The notes below the pieces were generated by a model, which was not told the DNA's origin, did not search any database, and worked only from the letters and a program-made list of their open reading frames with translations. From the NCBI GenBank assembly GCA_026874595.1, contig CM049320.1, positions 18,428,988-18,492,987 on the forward strand: 64,000 nt of DNA, given 5' to 3'. The position numbers and the translations under genes were made by a program. Positions 37,961-49,750 of this stretch are shown here, in pieces; position 1 is the stretch's first letter; every line of letters starts with the position of its first letter. Source of the DNA: Sipunculus nudus. Lineage: Eukaryota; Annelida; Sipuncula; Golfingiida; Sipunculidae.

Positions 37961-38030
37961 ATAACTGCTATTCAGGCATTGCTTGTTGTAATTTTGCAAT
38001 CATCTGTATTGGCAGACTTTATCATGCTAG
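37961..38030 (+). pseudogene. Upstream first exon of copy 3 with ATA in place of ATG
   Basis: Mirror of 35162-35231: 70 nt, ATA start, hydrophobic core IQALLVVIL, phase-1 end at a perfect GTGAGT donor (38031). That both arms keep length, frame and donor while sharing the ATA suggests the ATA predates the inversion. Confidence 0.5.
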
Positions 38031-38773
38031 GTGAGTTATTAAGAACGTGTTTAATTATGTACACTTTGTCTCTGTAAAATGAATTGGATGTGATTTGATG
38101 GATATGAAGTGATGGATGTCATGTAATTAGACTTTTGATTCGGACATATGACGAATATATTAGTAATAGAATTGAGCAATAAGACCTAAAGAATAAATGG
38201 AATAAACGCCTAACAAAATCGCTCGTGGTTGTGTGAAAATGACGATGTGAACTTCTGAAGGAATAAAAAGTCGTTGCGAATATACTCAGTCACAATTTAC
38301 GCTTCCTGTCATCAACGGTCTGTTGAAGATGAAGTATATTCCCTCAACGGATGAAATATCATTGACCGGCTGTATCAAAGAGAATGATTAAGCGCGGGCT
38401 TCGGAACAGAGGAGTAAAAACGTCCTTTTTGCGTGTCTAAGCAACTTTACAGAATCTTGGTGTCAAGGGATAAACGATCGTAGCTTGTTTCAGGCAGGTA
38501 TCATAGGTCAGCCCCAATATATAAATGTTAATTTGTTGCTCGCCCTCTGCACGAAAAACCAAATTTTACAACAGCCATCAGCTTCAGAAGGAATCAACTT
38601 CAAAGAAATAACTTGAAAGGTGAACGTAGAAGATGAAACGGTCGGTATAATCCTATGAAATATGTGATTGCATTGCTCAAGATGAATCATGTAACAGATC
38701 ATGGAGAAAACGCACAGGGACACTATTGTTATGGCAGTATCGCGGAATAAAACGGAAATCTCATAGCAACAAA

Positions 38774-39744
38774 ATGGGTACGGTCCAGGTTATGGTTGTA
38801 TTTGTGATGGCATCAACAGCTTCTGTCTCCGCCCAAGTATAAGGTAATGTAACTTTACTATGAAATTGTGACTGCGTTTGTTTGTATTTGTTGTAGACAA
38901 AGTTACTGGCGTTTCGTTTCCCAGTCAAACCTATATGATATCTTTTCTCTTTTGCCTGTGCCAGTAAATACTTTAGCATTAATTCTACAAAAATATCATG
39001 CTGAAAATGGTGATTAAAAATTATGGAATATGCTCACACACTTTTGTTTCAATGTTAAGTAGTTAATAATAACTTTTATTCATATGGCGTATATAAAAAT
39101 GTCTAGATAATTAGTTTGAAATATCTCTATATAGACCGCGAACACTCCCTAAGCATGACAAGTTATGCTTTTCCCGAATAAAATAACATTTAAGTGTAAA
39201 ACGAGCAGAACAAAAATCTTTGTTGTAGTTTTTTTATATAAGAATACATCGAAGGTCTGACGCGTTCCGGGCAGCTGTGTTTCGTATGCTGTGTGAATCT
39301 TTCCTGTCATGTCACCATAGGGTATATACAAGTGCTGTATGAGGGGCTCTGGTGTGCTAATACCTCGCCGTTAGAACACGACACGCTTGTTGGCTCTACT
39401 TTAAACAGAGATGAAAGAAGGAAACTTTGCGAAAATACACGTAGAAAGTAAATTTCGATAGTTGGGAATATTAGCATAAGTAAATATGAATAAACGAGAA
39501 CCTTTCAGCCTTTCCTATTTCAGTACGTGTTGGGACCGCGGCAGTGGACCTGCCAGGGAGTCAGGGTAATTACCTCTTTGTTTACCCATCGGTCGCTATT
39601 AAGGTGTCAGGTGAGATTGTGGCCTGGGAGTTCTACGCCAAGAAACGTTGAATTGTATTCCTGAGGATGTGGGACGTCATAGATGAGATTAAGTTCGGTC
39701 TCCACGACAAAACGGAAATCATGGTAGCAGAACCTGGAAGGCAG
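38774..39744 (+). pseudogene. Gene copy 3: inverted, truncated pseudogene
   Basis: The plus-strand first exon 38774-38843 reads MGTVQVMVVFVMASTASVSA, but its last full codon is TAA where intact copies have TAT. Exon A 39524-39744 keeps both splice sites but has TGA where the Gly after KK/KKx is expected (reads AKKR-stop-I). Exons B and C do not follow on the plus strand. Two nonsense changes and the missing 3' half make it a clear pseudogene. It is head-to-head with copy 2. Confidence 0.85.
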
Positions 39745-39888
39745 GTATGTCGAATATTTGACGTCACGGTATCGATTTTAGTCAACATTGTAAAAATACT
39801 AAATAAAAGCTTTTGTCGGTCCACGTTAACTACCAGTTAGAACACGATCATGGCTCGATTGTTGCTCATAAGTAATTACTTATTAAAC

Positions 39889-39894
<6 letters not shown>

Positions 39895-39939
<45 letters not shown>
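39895..39939. repeat. (TA)n microsatellite
   Basis: An uninterrupted TA run near the far end of the inverted repeat, close to where paralogy with copy 2 stops. Confidence 0.95.
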
Positions 39940-39943
<4 letters not shown>

Positions 39944-40289
39944 GAGAGTTTTGCTCAGTAAGTTTGGAGTCTTAAAAGAGTGAATATTCCGAGCTACATT
40001 AGAAGAAGAAGACGGAGAAGGCAAATGTCTCTGTAATTATCATTTGTAGAACGCAAAATGAGAGTCAGTCTAATTCTAGTATTTCTTGGTTTGACGTACG
40101 TAAGCAAGTTATTTTACAGGTACACAGTTATTCGCCTTGCGTATTTATATGTTAACTAAGAAAAGCTTTACAAGGAAGACCTTTTGTTAGTGAACACCTT
40201 GAATGACGGAGTTAAAAAAATAACGGCAACGTGTGACGCCTGAGAGCGTGCGGTAATTATTTTTTACTTTCAGGTCTATCGTTCAAGAC

Positions 40290-40435
40290 AATTCAAAAGC
40301 CCAAGGATTCTCCAATCATTGTAACAATGACCATGTCGTTTATTATTTGGGCACGGCAGTCAAATAATTGCTAGAATGTCAACAAGGGCGTGGAAACTGA
40401 TGCAGATCAGAGGATTACTTCTGTAATACAAGAAA
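40290..40435 (-). pseudogene. Decayed exon C relic
   Basis: The plus strand reads CATTGTAACAATGACC, GCACGGCAGTCAAA and GATCAGAGGATT in the same order and spacing as exon C of copies 1, 2, 4 and 5. Substitutions and gaps have destroyed the frame. It lies opposite in orientation to copy 3, so it comes from another gene copy. Confidence 0.65.
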
Positions 40436-41070
40436 ACTACGTTAAATCTTCTCGTATCCGGCCTCGGCAAACATAGAAAAGATAAACTACAACGATTTAA
40501 TAAAATACTTATATGTTAACTTTAGCACGTTTGCATAATATTTTTAATCATGGACAATTGGAGGTTATGTGATGTATTGCTGGTTTTAGTTTCAGTTGTC
40601 CCGGCATGTTGACCTCAGGTGAGATAATTTGATGCATAGCCCTATTTCCACTTATTTACAAATGAAAACCATTCCCTTAGAAAAATGTTTATTTCAACAT
40701 AGTCCCAACATTGTTAAAACATAATCATAAATGTGATTATATTGTGACCGATAAATACGTTAAATATAAATCAAGTGAATTCTCATTATTTTATTTTATT
40801 TTGATATTATTGATACAAAATTTAAAAGTGGTATATTTAAGGTACCAGTGAGAATAAATTACTTTTTTTAGGCTCTTATTTCACTAAATGACAATGCCCG
40901 GCAAGCGTTACTTTCTTGTATTCTTCCTCTAGTGTAACTAAAAAATACATTATATGTATTTATAGCTACCAGCATTTACAATACACGCAAAAGGGAAATC
41001 TATTACGTCCTAAACCAGTGTACTCAAGTATATCGAGTTGAGCTCTGCAGGGGAAATATGTACTGACTTA
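40436..41070. other. No gene seen
   Basis: AT-rich unique sequence. From about 41000 it becomes the 3' flank of copy 4, matching 32185-32375 and 47455-47633. Confidence 0.45.
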
Positions 41071-41078
41071 CAAACTTC

Positions 41079-41084
41079 TTTATT
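41079..41084 (-). promoter_or_regulatory. AATAAA polyadenylation signal, copy 4
   Basis: Minus-strand AATAAA about 110 bases after the exon C stop, at the same place as in copy 2. Confidence 0.55.
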
Positions 41085-41194
41085 GGTTTCGTTTAAAGTA
41101 TTGTGTGCATATGTCATCCAAGTTTGTAGACATTTAGTTCCTGCTTTCAACAGCCGGAGGAGGTGACAGGTATGAGGAACAACCTTCGCATGTT

Positions 41195-41583
41195 TTATAT
41201 TACAACGGAGCAAACTTTGGTCGGATTCGCCACCTGGTGGTGAACACGTAGGTGCATGCAAGTGGTCACGTGGCCATCTTGTTCCGGGTGATAGGTACAA
41301 GTGTAGCTGCAGCGCATGACGTCACCTTCTTCCTGGAAGGTGGTAGGACAGCGGCTGTGAAGCTTTTCTTGTCCCTCGGTGCGGACGGTCCCAAATACCA
41401 ACACCGCATCACAGGAGCCTCCCTTCATTGTAACATTGACCACCGCGGTGATGATTGCGGCATCGCAGTCAAAGTGATAGCTCATCATACCAGGAGCACT
41501 GGAAGGAACGTCATAGAAGACCAGAGGATTGGTTTTGTCAGATGACACCAGAGGATCAGAACCAGTCATGGTCACAACAGGTG
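41195..41583 (-). pseudogene. Gene copy 4: orphan exon C
   Basis: It is a full 389-nt exon C with TGCAG acceptor and stop at 41195, with an open frame. The first of the seven conserved Cys is Phe (TTC), and there is an extra Cys (TTCMHL). Intron 3 continues upstream to the (AAT)n tract at 41858-41877, where the 4.3-kb inverted-repeat element begins. No exon B, A or first exon is found beyond it. Without a 5' end it is probably a dead fragment, unless used as a trapped exon. Confidence 0.75.
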
Positions 41584-41857
41584 CTGCAAAGACGATCAAG
41601 GAATCGATACGAAAACTGATGAAAATATTTGATGATTTTAGTGATGATATTCAATCAAAATTGGATTTTTGTTAATGCCTTACAGCGGTCATACACAATA
41701 TGTGCCTATATTTTTTCTTCAATCTCCGTTGAAATAAATACGATTATACTCAGAGTATAAAAAGTCACTACATACTGTTTATATCATTAAAAAATATGAC
41801 GCCTTATTTATATCTAGTCGACGGAACATAGGATTCAGCGTGTGCGTTTGTTTGCAA

Positions 41858-41877
41858 ATAATAATAATAATAATAAA
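41858..41877. repeat. (AAT)n microsatellite at the copy 4 breakpoint
   Basis: A short AAT run, paralogous to the ones in the other intron 3 sequences, ending 7 bases before the inverted-repeat element. Confidence 0.85.
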
Positions 41878-42354
41878 AATGATATAGTCCGGTCGCCACT
41901 GGACTCAACCTTGTTATATGATCTTAAGTTATTCTCTTCGTGGATTTTGTTTGCCGATATATCAGGTGTGAAAAATATGTTGGTTGGACCTCTGTCAGCC
42001 TTTGGTAATTTTTGCTAATTATCATAAAACTAAATGACCAAAATAATGCGAAAATATCATAAATGCCATAATTGCCTTTCCATTTGACAAAGAGGGTCAT
42101 CAAATACTGACCCAGAGAATTCATTTTTGGTATTGTTTTAGTCATAATGATCACCATTTTCAATATAATTTTTCTCCCATTTGAAAAAAAAAAATGTAAA
42201 CATACTGAACACATGATTTGGTTAGCACGTTTGTTCCAAAGCATTCTGCAGATCCATGGTAATAAATTAAACTAATTTATCACTCAAGTATGGATAAAGA
42301 TGAGATGATCAAACGTTCTGGAGAACAGCTGTTATTCATTATAAAAATAATATG

Positions 42355-42695
42355 CTGTTTTGTGACCTATGTATGACCTTCATAATGACACAATAAGAGC
42401 GAAATGGTAGTTATCGACACAGTTTTTATCCCCTCCCCCCTTGTGTCACGACGAGGCCCTATATTCACAACTTAGGCGTGATTTTACTTAAGTTAGAGGG
42501 GGATTATGTGAGCATAATTTGGGTCTATTTAAATCGAAATGGCACCTTTACGGATATTCATCTTTATTCGTGGCAAATGTAACAGATGTATGTGTTTGCA
42601 TTTAATATTAAAGGTACTTGCATGATAAAAGATTATGTAAGTTTTTGTAGAGTGTATTATGAAGGGTGTACATACGAACGGACTAAGCTGTCACA

Positions 42696-42761
<66 letters not shown>

Positions 42762-43235
42762 TATAGCGGGGTCAAAAAGGATTACAGACGGCTGAGTCAT
42801 ACTTGAAGCCCCTCCCCCTCCCCCTTCTCCATGACTTTCATGCAGTCTTTACATATTTGGTCAAAGGTTATCTAACAATAGACTTCCATACGTGGCCGCG
42901 CTAACATTCACAGACATAGGATGTATATCTTAATATTTTACTTCCCTGGTTTGTTATTTGTTTCTCTGTCTGTATCAGTATCCTTTTTTTGTTACCGATG
43001 TATGGCCTCCACAATGAAACAATAAAAGCGAAACTGCCGATATCCACACATTTGTTTATTTATGCTCTTGTGTCACGACAAGGCCCGGTATTTACAACTA
43101 AGATGAGAATTTATTTAGTTTCAGGGGGATTAAATAAACGTAATTTGAGTCCAATTAAATCAAAATGACACCTTTATGGAAATTCATCTTTGTTCGATGG
43201 CAAATGTAACAGCTGTATGTGTTTGCATGTACTAT
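42355..43235. repeat. Diverged direct repeat inside the left arm
   Basis: 42355-42600 and about 42985-43235 match in order: GTATG.CC, CAATAA.AGCGAAA, CTTGTGTCACGAC.AGGCCC, GGCAAATGTAACAG. The element therefore grew by internal duplication. Confidence 0.7.
42699..42758. repeat. (TA)n microsatellite
   Basis: About 60 bases of pure TA in the left arm. The corresponding right-arm site (near 45500) has only a short ATATAAATAT. Confidence 0.95.
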
Positions 43236-44139
43236 GCGAAATCATATCACATATTTTGCCACGTTCTCAGATATACTGCTGCATATATTGCAACGTTCTC
43301 AGATATACTGCTGCAAGCCTCCATCAGCATCATATAGCAATCAGCATCAAATTAATATGGATTACTCGTCGGCTATGTGATCGCCAATTATATTGAATTG
43401 CCTGTGCAAGCTAAACTCATTTCCCCACTTTCTGTAGCTTAACAAGAAAAGACTATTACTTTAGGTTTAATACTAAAATTAACAGCTTTTTAGAGAAATG
43501 TGACCCGAATGAGCATAAATTTAATTGAACTTTTTAAATGGTATTATGGAAACATGCAAATTTAGTGAATAGCAACATATGACGACTGCTGTGAATGAAC
43601 ACACGCTTCTGACGTCATTTCTGTTATCAAATATTTTAGGAATACCTAAAACCTTCAGCGCCCAATTCATGTTATATAAACGATGATGACAATGCGTTAG
43701 AGTTTTATAAACTGCCCCCCCCGAAAAAATTTGCCGTCAGTGTTATGCATAATATTGAAGTAAAAATGTCTTTCTGAAACTTTGAACTTAAAAAATGCAT
43801 GAACGCAAATCGGCAACATATAGATGTATTCCCATGTATGGACACAGAAAAAACAAAGGTTTAATGCAATTAATTGTATAATATTAAGCTGGCACATATT
43901 ATAGACACACAAAACAGAATTAGTAATGTCAAATTTTGTTATGTGAGATAATATCGCAAATTAAGGATTTATTGTATCTAATAGACTAACCAATGCAGGC
44001 AACAAAATGATTTGACGTAAACAGCCTATGGTTAAAAAATCGCTAATTGATTACTCATATGCATTTAATAATCCATTAATTTATGCACGAGGAAGACTAA
44101 GCTACATTTCCCATGAAAATAAAAATAGATGAATGCAGT

Positions 44140-44142
<3 letters not shown>

Positions 44143-44198
<56 letters not shown>
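44143..44198. repeat. (TA)n microsatellite
   Basis: About 55 bases of pure TA in the element interior. Confidence 0.95.
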
Positions 44199-44201
<3 letters not shown>

Positions 44202-44652
44202 GGTCATATTCGGGAGGGGGCTCTAATTACAAGGGATAGTTGGCTTTCGGTTTGATCACGGATATCGAGAATATCTCAGTTAAGCTCATTTTTCATTTTA
44301 GTCAACTATATAAATTAACGTACAGCCAAGGATGTGGGTTGCATACATACCTTTTCCTTATTGCTATATGAAAACTTTTTAGAATTAAAATGTATTGTCT
44401 ACCTTATTGAATGATGTCGCCAAACTCATATGTCAGCTATACAATCTAACTTCAATATACAAGGTCTGGTTTGTAATAATATATATATTTTTCAGCATTC
44501 CTCTTTATTTCCACTTCAAGTTCTGAATTTAAATAGGAAGTCTGCATATTAGGGTGCAACTTAAAGCTGTCCTTACTTTTAAGAACTAATATGTTTTATA
44601 AATGAAATTCACGACAACAAAACGGTGCTTATCGCGAGAAATATAACAGGTC

Positions 44653-45024
44653 TTGGACTTGAAACCTTTAGTCTATCCTGCTGTCGATTCTCGAATTGGT
44701 CAAGAAATAATTTCCCATGAAAATTTTTGTCAAGAAGCCCGCAGAAGATCATACATGCCTCAGCTAAAAATTATGGAGGGCCGAGTGCATGTCAGTCGGA
44801 CTGTGACTATACCGATTGATTCCGTGATCCATGTGCACCTGTCTGAGCTGTGTAGCCGTGTTCCTACCTTACCAAGAGGCATTTTCCCCCCATTTACTGA
44901 GTTTCTGTGTCTCAAAAGATATTTATCTATGTACTGGAGGCACAGTGCCACTATACTTTTACAAAAGCTTTTGAAAAGGTTGGAGCATATTTGTGGTCTA
45001 AGCCGGACAGATACATTTAGCTGA
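44653..45024 (+). other. Orphan open frame inside the foldback element
   Basis: A 123-codon frame with non-repetitive composition: RIGQEIISHENFCQEARR, then VPTLPRGIFPPFTEF. Toward the 3' end another frame (YTFTKAFEKVGAYLWSKPD, ending in a stop) looks more protein-like, hinting at a frameshift near 44940. I do not recognise the protein. It could be captured host or element sequence. Confidence 0.3.
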
Positions 45025-45654
45025 TATCATAAAAAAATAGAAAGTAGTTAAATACCACTGATTCCGCCAGGATTTTCATCAAACTTTGCTGGTTTTTAAT
45101 AGAAAATGTGTTCCGCAGCAAACGAACTCCGTAGATGGCGCCGAAAAAAATTACCATGGGTCTCGGTTGGGATAGAGAAATCTCATGGTGGTGATCAGGA
45201 TCGTCTTAAAAATTTAAAGGATTGTTTCCTTTGTATCACCCTATTCCTCTACAAAATATGTACCGTAGATGCTGATATAGACAGAGGAAACAAATAACAA
45301 ACCAGGGAAGTAAGGGAATTAAAAAATAAAAATATACATCCTAAGTCTGTGAATGTTAGCGGCAACATATGGCAGTCCCCAGTTAGATAACCTTTGACAA
45401 AATATGTATAGACTGGATGAAAGTCATGGAGAAGGGGGGGGGGAGGGGCTTCAAGTATGACTCAGCTGTCTGTAATCCTTTTTGACCCCGCCATAATCAT
45501 ATATAAATATTTTTGAGAGACCATTAAATTTTCCATGCATGTGACAGCTTTGTCCGTTTGTATGTACACCCTTCATAATACATCCTACAAAAAACTTACA
45601 TAATCTTTTGTTATGCATGTCCCTTTAATATTTTATGCAAACACATACGTAACC

Positions 45655-45836
45655 AAAAGGCATATTGTTTTTAAAATGTATAACAGTTATTTTCCAGAAC
45701 ATTTTGATTATCTCATCTTATCTTTACCTGAGTGTTTAATTAGTTAAAAGGCATATTGTTTTTAAAATGTATAACAGTTATTTTCCAGAACATTTTGATT
45801 ATCTCATCTTATCTTTACCTGAGTGTTTAATTAGTT
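45655..45836. repeat. 91-bp perfect tandem duplication
   Basis: The 91-base unit starting AAAAGGCATATTG at 45655 recurs at 45746 without visible change. The left arm of the element has a single copy, so this doubling is recent. Confidence 0.9.
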
Positions 45837-46189
45837 TAATTTATTATCATCGATATGCAGAATGCTTTGGAACATACGTACTAACCAAATCATGTGTTCA
45901 GTAAATTTACAGTCTTTTTTTTAAATGGGAGAAAAAATACATTGAAAATGGTGATCTTAATGACCGAAACAATACCAAAAATGAAAACCTAGGTCATAAT
46001 ACCCCAGAATACATGTGTTTGATGACCCTCTTTGTCAAATGTAAAGGTAATTATGGCATTTTTGCTATTTTTGTTTGCCAATTTGTTTTATGCTAACCAA
46101 CATATTTTTTACACCTGATATGTGGGCAATCAAAATCCACAAAGAAAAAAACTTAAAGCCAAAAATATTGCCTTTGGCTGCCGGACTAA

Positions 46190-47450
46190 TAATAAATTGA
46201 TAATAATAATAATAATATAAGTATATATCATAAGAAAATAAAGCATATATATATATATATATAAATCATTTGAAGGGATACTAAACCAAGTATAATATAA
46301 TATATACTTGAAACATAAATTCCCAGCAACTAAAGAGCTGGTTTAAAATGAAGCGGTTTTAGCCACTGACCCTTCCTTAAAGTAGTAAAACGGAGGTAAT
46401 GATTGAAATAATCTTTTAATAGCAAAATATCTGGACGACCACCCGACTTATTTTGTTCTATGTCGAACAATCTTAGTATATTGTAGAAGACCAGGTTAAT
46501 ACTTGGGACATACAATTCAACACCAGTAAATGTGAAGTTTACAAGGCTTATTGCTTAACTGTGAACCTGGCTAAATACTTGTGCAAATAGGATAAGACAT
46601 GAGAACGATCAAGCAAGTAAATGCAAAATAAAACTCTGGGATTTTTAAGAAATTCCAATTTTCGTTTCATTTGTAAAAACAAGCAACCCTAGAATATACT
46701 GCCTTTAAGTATGGGGAAAAGAGTAAGAGAAAGTACAATGAGATACAGCACGATTTGTAACTCACATTTAATCTAGACAAAAATGTTACAATATAATAGA
46801 ACAACTCAAATGGCATTAGCGACTACCTACCACCCAAATGTCATTTTTCAGTCAATGAAGATGTTGAGGTGGCAGTAAAAGGTATAAGGTTCCATTGTAG
46901 CATAAGTAATTGTGCACGCCATTTCTTACAGTACTTTTTCATTTTCATCTGCTTTTTAAACTGTCATTTACCACCGAGGTAAGACAACAATGACGTTGTT
47001 CTGCTAGGAAAAATAATTAATATAACATTACATTGTTTACATTCACGGTTGACTTGTATTCATGCAGCAGTTATTAATAACAGGGCTGGTTTCACTCGGA
47101 AAGTTTGCCTCTCCGCCCGTCATGACGGCTTGACAGAGGAAACTGGGGAAGCCGAAGTTGCTACAAACTTCAGTTCTCGTCGGCAGGTTAACCACCACAT
47201 AGTTTGTGTTATTAATATTTTCTTCATAATTTAGAAAATAAAACACAACCATATAAGCCCCTGATGTAAATACAACCACACATCAAATATTTCGATCCAA
47301 TCCTTGGAATGGGAGTTATATTATTACTTGCATCATGACTCACAGGCCCCTTTCCGTTTATTTAAAATAAGCCTAAATGTCATGTTGTCGTGGCTAACAA
47401 GGAATTATAATTTACAATACAAAATTTACAAAGGGTAAACTCGTATTGTA
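46190..47450. other. No gene seen
   Basis: Begins with an AAT-rich and TA-rich stretch and continues as unique sequence. A pair of opposite frames around 47043-47279 is GC-richer than its surroundings but has no recognised content. Confidence 0.4.
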
Positions 47451-48112
47451 AACCAATAATCTCAAAAATACCCAGCTGAGCTCTGCAGAAAAATATATGT
47501 TTTCCCTAACACCCTTATTTCTTGTTTTTATTAATGTATTGTGTGCATATGTCATCCAAGTTTGTAGACATTTAGTTCCTGCTTTCCAAAGCCAGAGCAG
47601 ATGACCGGTATAGGAAACAACCTTTGCAGGTTTTAAATTTCAACGGAGCAAACTTTTGTCGGGTACGCCATCATGTGGTGAACACGTAGGTGCACGCCAG
47701 TGGTCGCGTGGCCATCTTGTTCCGGGTGATAGGTACAAGTGTAGCTACAGCGCATGACGTCACCTTCTTTCTGGTAGGTGGTAGGACAGCGGCGGTGAAG
47801 TTTTTCTTGTCCCTCGGTGCGGACGGTCCCAAAGACCAACACCGCATCACAGGAGCCTCCCTTCATTGTAACATTGAACACCGCGGTGATGATTGGAGCA
47901 TCGCAGTCAAAGTGATAGCTCAGCATTCCAGGAGCACTTGAAGGAACGTCATATCAGACCAGAGGATTGGATTTGTCAGATGACACCAATGGACCAGAAC
48001 CAGTCATGGTCACAACAGGTGCTGAAAAGACGGTAAGGAATGGATACGAAAACTGATGAAAATATTTGATGATTTTAGTGATGATATTCAATCAAAATTG
48101 GATTTTTGTTAT

Positions 48113-49750
48113 AGGGGAACGCTTGGTATATAAAGGGCCCAATGGGAGCACTCCATCAGTGGGAGTGGTCTGTGCATGCAGTACAGAGCTCAGGCAGTCT
48201 TTTACACAATTTTGGAGTTATTAAGTATAAAACAAGCTGTATACATCCAGTTTTTGTCTGAGATAAAGATTTATGTGTTGTGAATAAAATGAGTAAAAAC
48301 ACTTAACTCCTCACCTGTTTGTTGTAATATATGAAAGAATAAACAACAGTCAGTGGTAATATCCAGTTTGAATTTGCCGGTATAAGTCACATGACTAAGT
48401 CACATGGGTAAAGAGGGTGGAACCTATGAATAGTAAACATACACGGAGCCATGTGCTCAGCCTGGTCATATGAATGTACCCCTCTCAGGGGAATTTGTTG
48501 CTTCATGTTGATTAAGTAAAAAATAAATAAATATCTAACAAGTTTCAGAATTAAAATAATTAGCTTTATTGCTGTTATCTTTAACATTTTTATTTGTCCA
48601 AGCCGGTTTGTGGCAGGTTAGTTGTCACACACCAAATGCAACGGCAGTTCTCACATTGGTCTGGATCACTGACACTTTCATTGAGCTCCCCGTTATCTTT
48701 ATACCCCGTCTCCATGTCTTTCATCAGCTGTATCATGTTCTGGCTGTATGGAGAAATAACTGAGTGTAGGCCTGTCTGTACAGATTCACCTTGACATGTA
48801 CATCCTCAAGAACAGGGCTGATTCACATGATACTCCATATCTGACTGCTGACTAACGTTCACTTTGTTGCTAAAAATCCCAGTCTCAATGTTCAAATTTA
48901 TGTGGAGTACTCATGGTTATTTACTGCTGTATTGAGCTGATTCGGCCTGCCTGTACAGTATGCTGACCACTCTGACACAAAAATATCTGTGACAGGGAAC
49001 CTGCATCCAAACTCACAGGACTGTATGCACAGAGATAGCATGCCGATCACTGAGACACAATACAGTCTGTCATGAGGGAGAGGGGGCACATTCAAAGCAA
49101 ATTCTCAAGACTAGGTTAATCAGGATGGGGACTTACTTGGATTCTTATAATATGAAGATGGAATAAATCTATCTCCATGGTAATACATTGCTGATATTTA
49201 TTATATATAATATATATTATACTTATATTAAATTGAAGTCTTATATGCTTGTAGAGAAACTGATATAAAATTTATTTTTTATAAGTTGTGATTAAAAGTA
49301 TGGTATTTACCAAAGTTTTAACAAAACAAATAAAACGTATAACCAAATAACCTAAAGCAATCATGAAGAAACTTGGCATGAGGAACTGTCAGACAATGCA
49401 GCTTGGACTAGTAAAACTCAATTTCACTAGGCAGTTAAACCTGCAACCAGTCATTTGACAAGTTCCTGATAATGCTCCTGAATGTTAGGAATACAAAGGC
49501 AAACATGAATCCTGTCTTTCTGAAAATAATTGTAGTTAAGCTTCTTTAATTAGATTAAATAATTAGCAAGTTTCAGTCATGTAGTCTACTGGTGCTTCTT
49601 GCAGCACAGCTTTACCCCTCCAACCCTGCATGTCCCACAGCACATGGTGATGTTTATCAACATAGCTCCCTGCTGGTACAGGGTTGACAGTGATGCATGA
49701 CTTGCTGTACTGCATGAACTGGTGGTAGGTCCTACCGCAGATTCCCCTTT
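48113..49750. mobile_element. ~1.6-kb insertion in intron 3 of copy 5 (non-autonomous DNA transposon?)
   Basis: In copy 4 the intron reads TTTTTGTTAATGCC...ACAGCGG without a break. In copy 5 the same flanks are separated by about 1.64 kb that begins TAGGGGAACG and ends ATTCCCCTT before TTAATGC. The ends share an inverted AGGGGAA, and the flanks fit a TA or TTA target duplication. The body has no transposase frame that I recognise; short frames at 48387-48794 and 48898-49095 look incidental. Confidence 0.7.

Larger units (their letters stand above)
37318..39824. repeat. Right arm of the large inverted repeat (copies 2/3)
   Basis: Reverse complement of 33413-35583, with extra indels. It holds the pseudogene copy 3, its promoter and its upstream first exon, all on the plus strand. 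Confidence 0.85.
41885..46188. mobile_element. 4.3-kb long-inverted-repeat (foldback) element
   Basis: The termini are TAGTCCGG (41885-41892) and CCGGACTA (46181-46188), perfect inverted repeats. The arms run about 0.9-1.1 kb: 41885 to about 42965, and about 45300 to 46188. Matching pairs include GTGGATTTTG, ATATCAGGTGT and the CTCCATGACTTTCATG stretch. The left arm carries a long (TA)n; the right arm carries a 91-bp doubling. Both ends sit next to AAT-rich sequence. No transposase is recognised, so it looks non-autonomous. It breaks gene copy 4. Confidence 0.75.

Noticed and set aside
39524-39744. Copy 3 as a working divergent partner of copy 2
   Set aside because: TAA at the end of its first exon, TGA in exon A, and no exons B and C on that strand.
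42586-42795. Open frame across the (TA)n tract encoding repeated Tyr-Ile
   Set aside because: It is a by-product of the microsatellite.
15646-47941. Plus-strand open frames over exon C (15646-15891, 41252-41545, 47690-47941) and over exons A and B (18090-18323, 33485-33850, 16551-16967)
   Set aside because: They are antisense to exons that have splice sites and conserved cysteines. They arise because the sense codons leave the opposite frame open.
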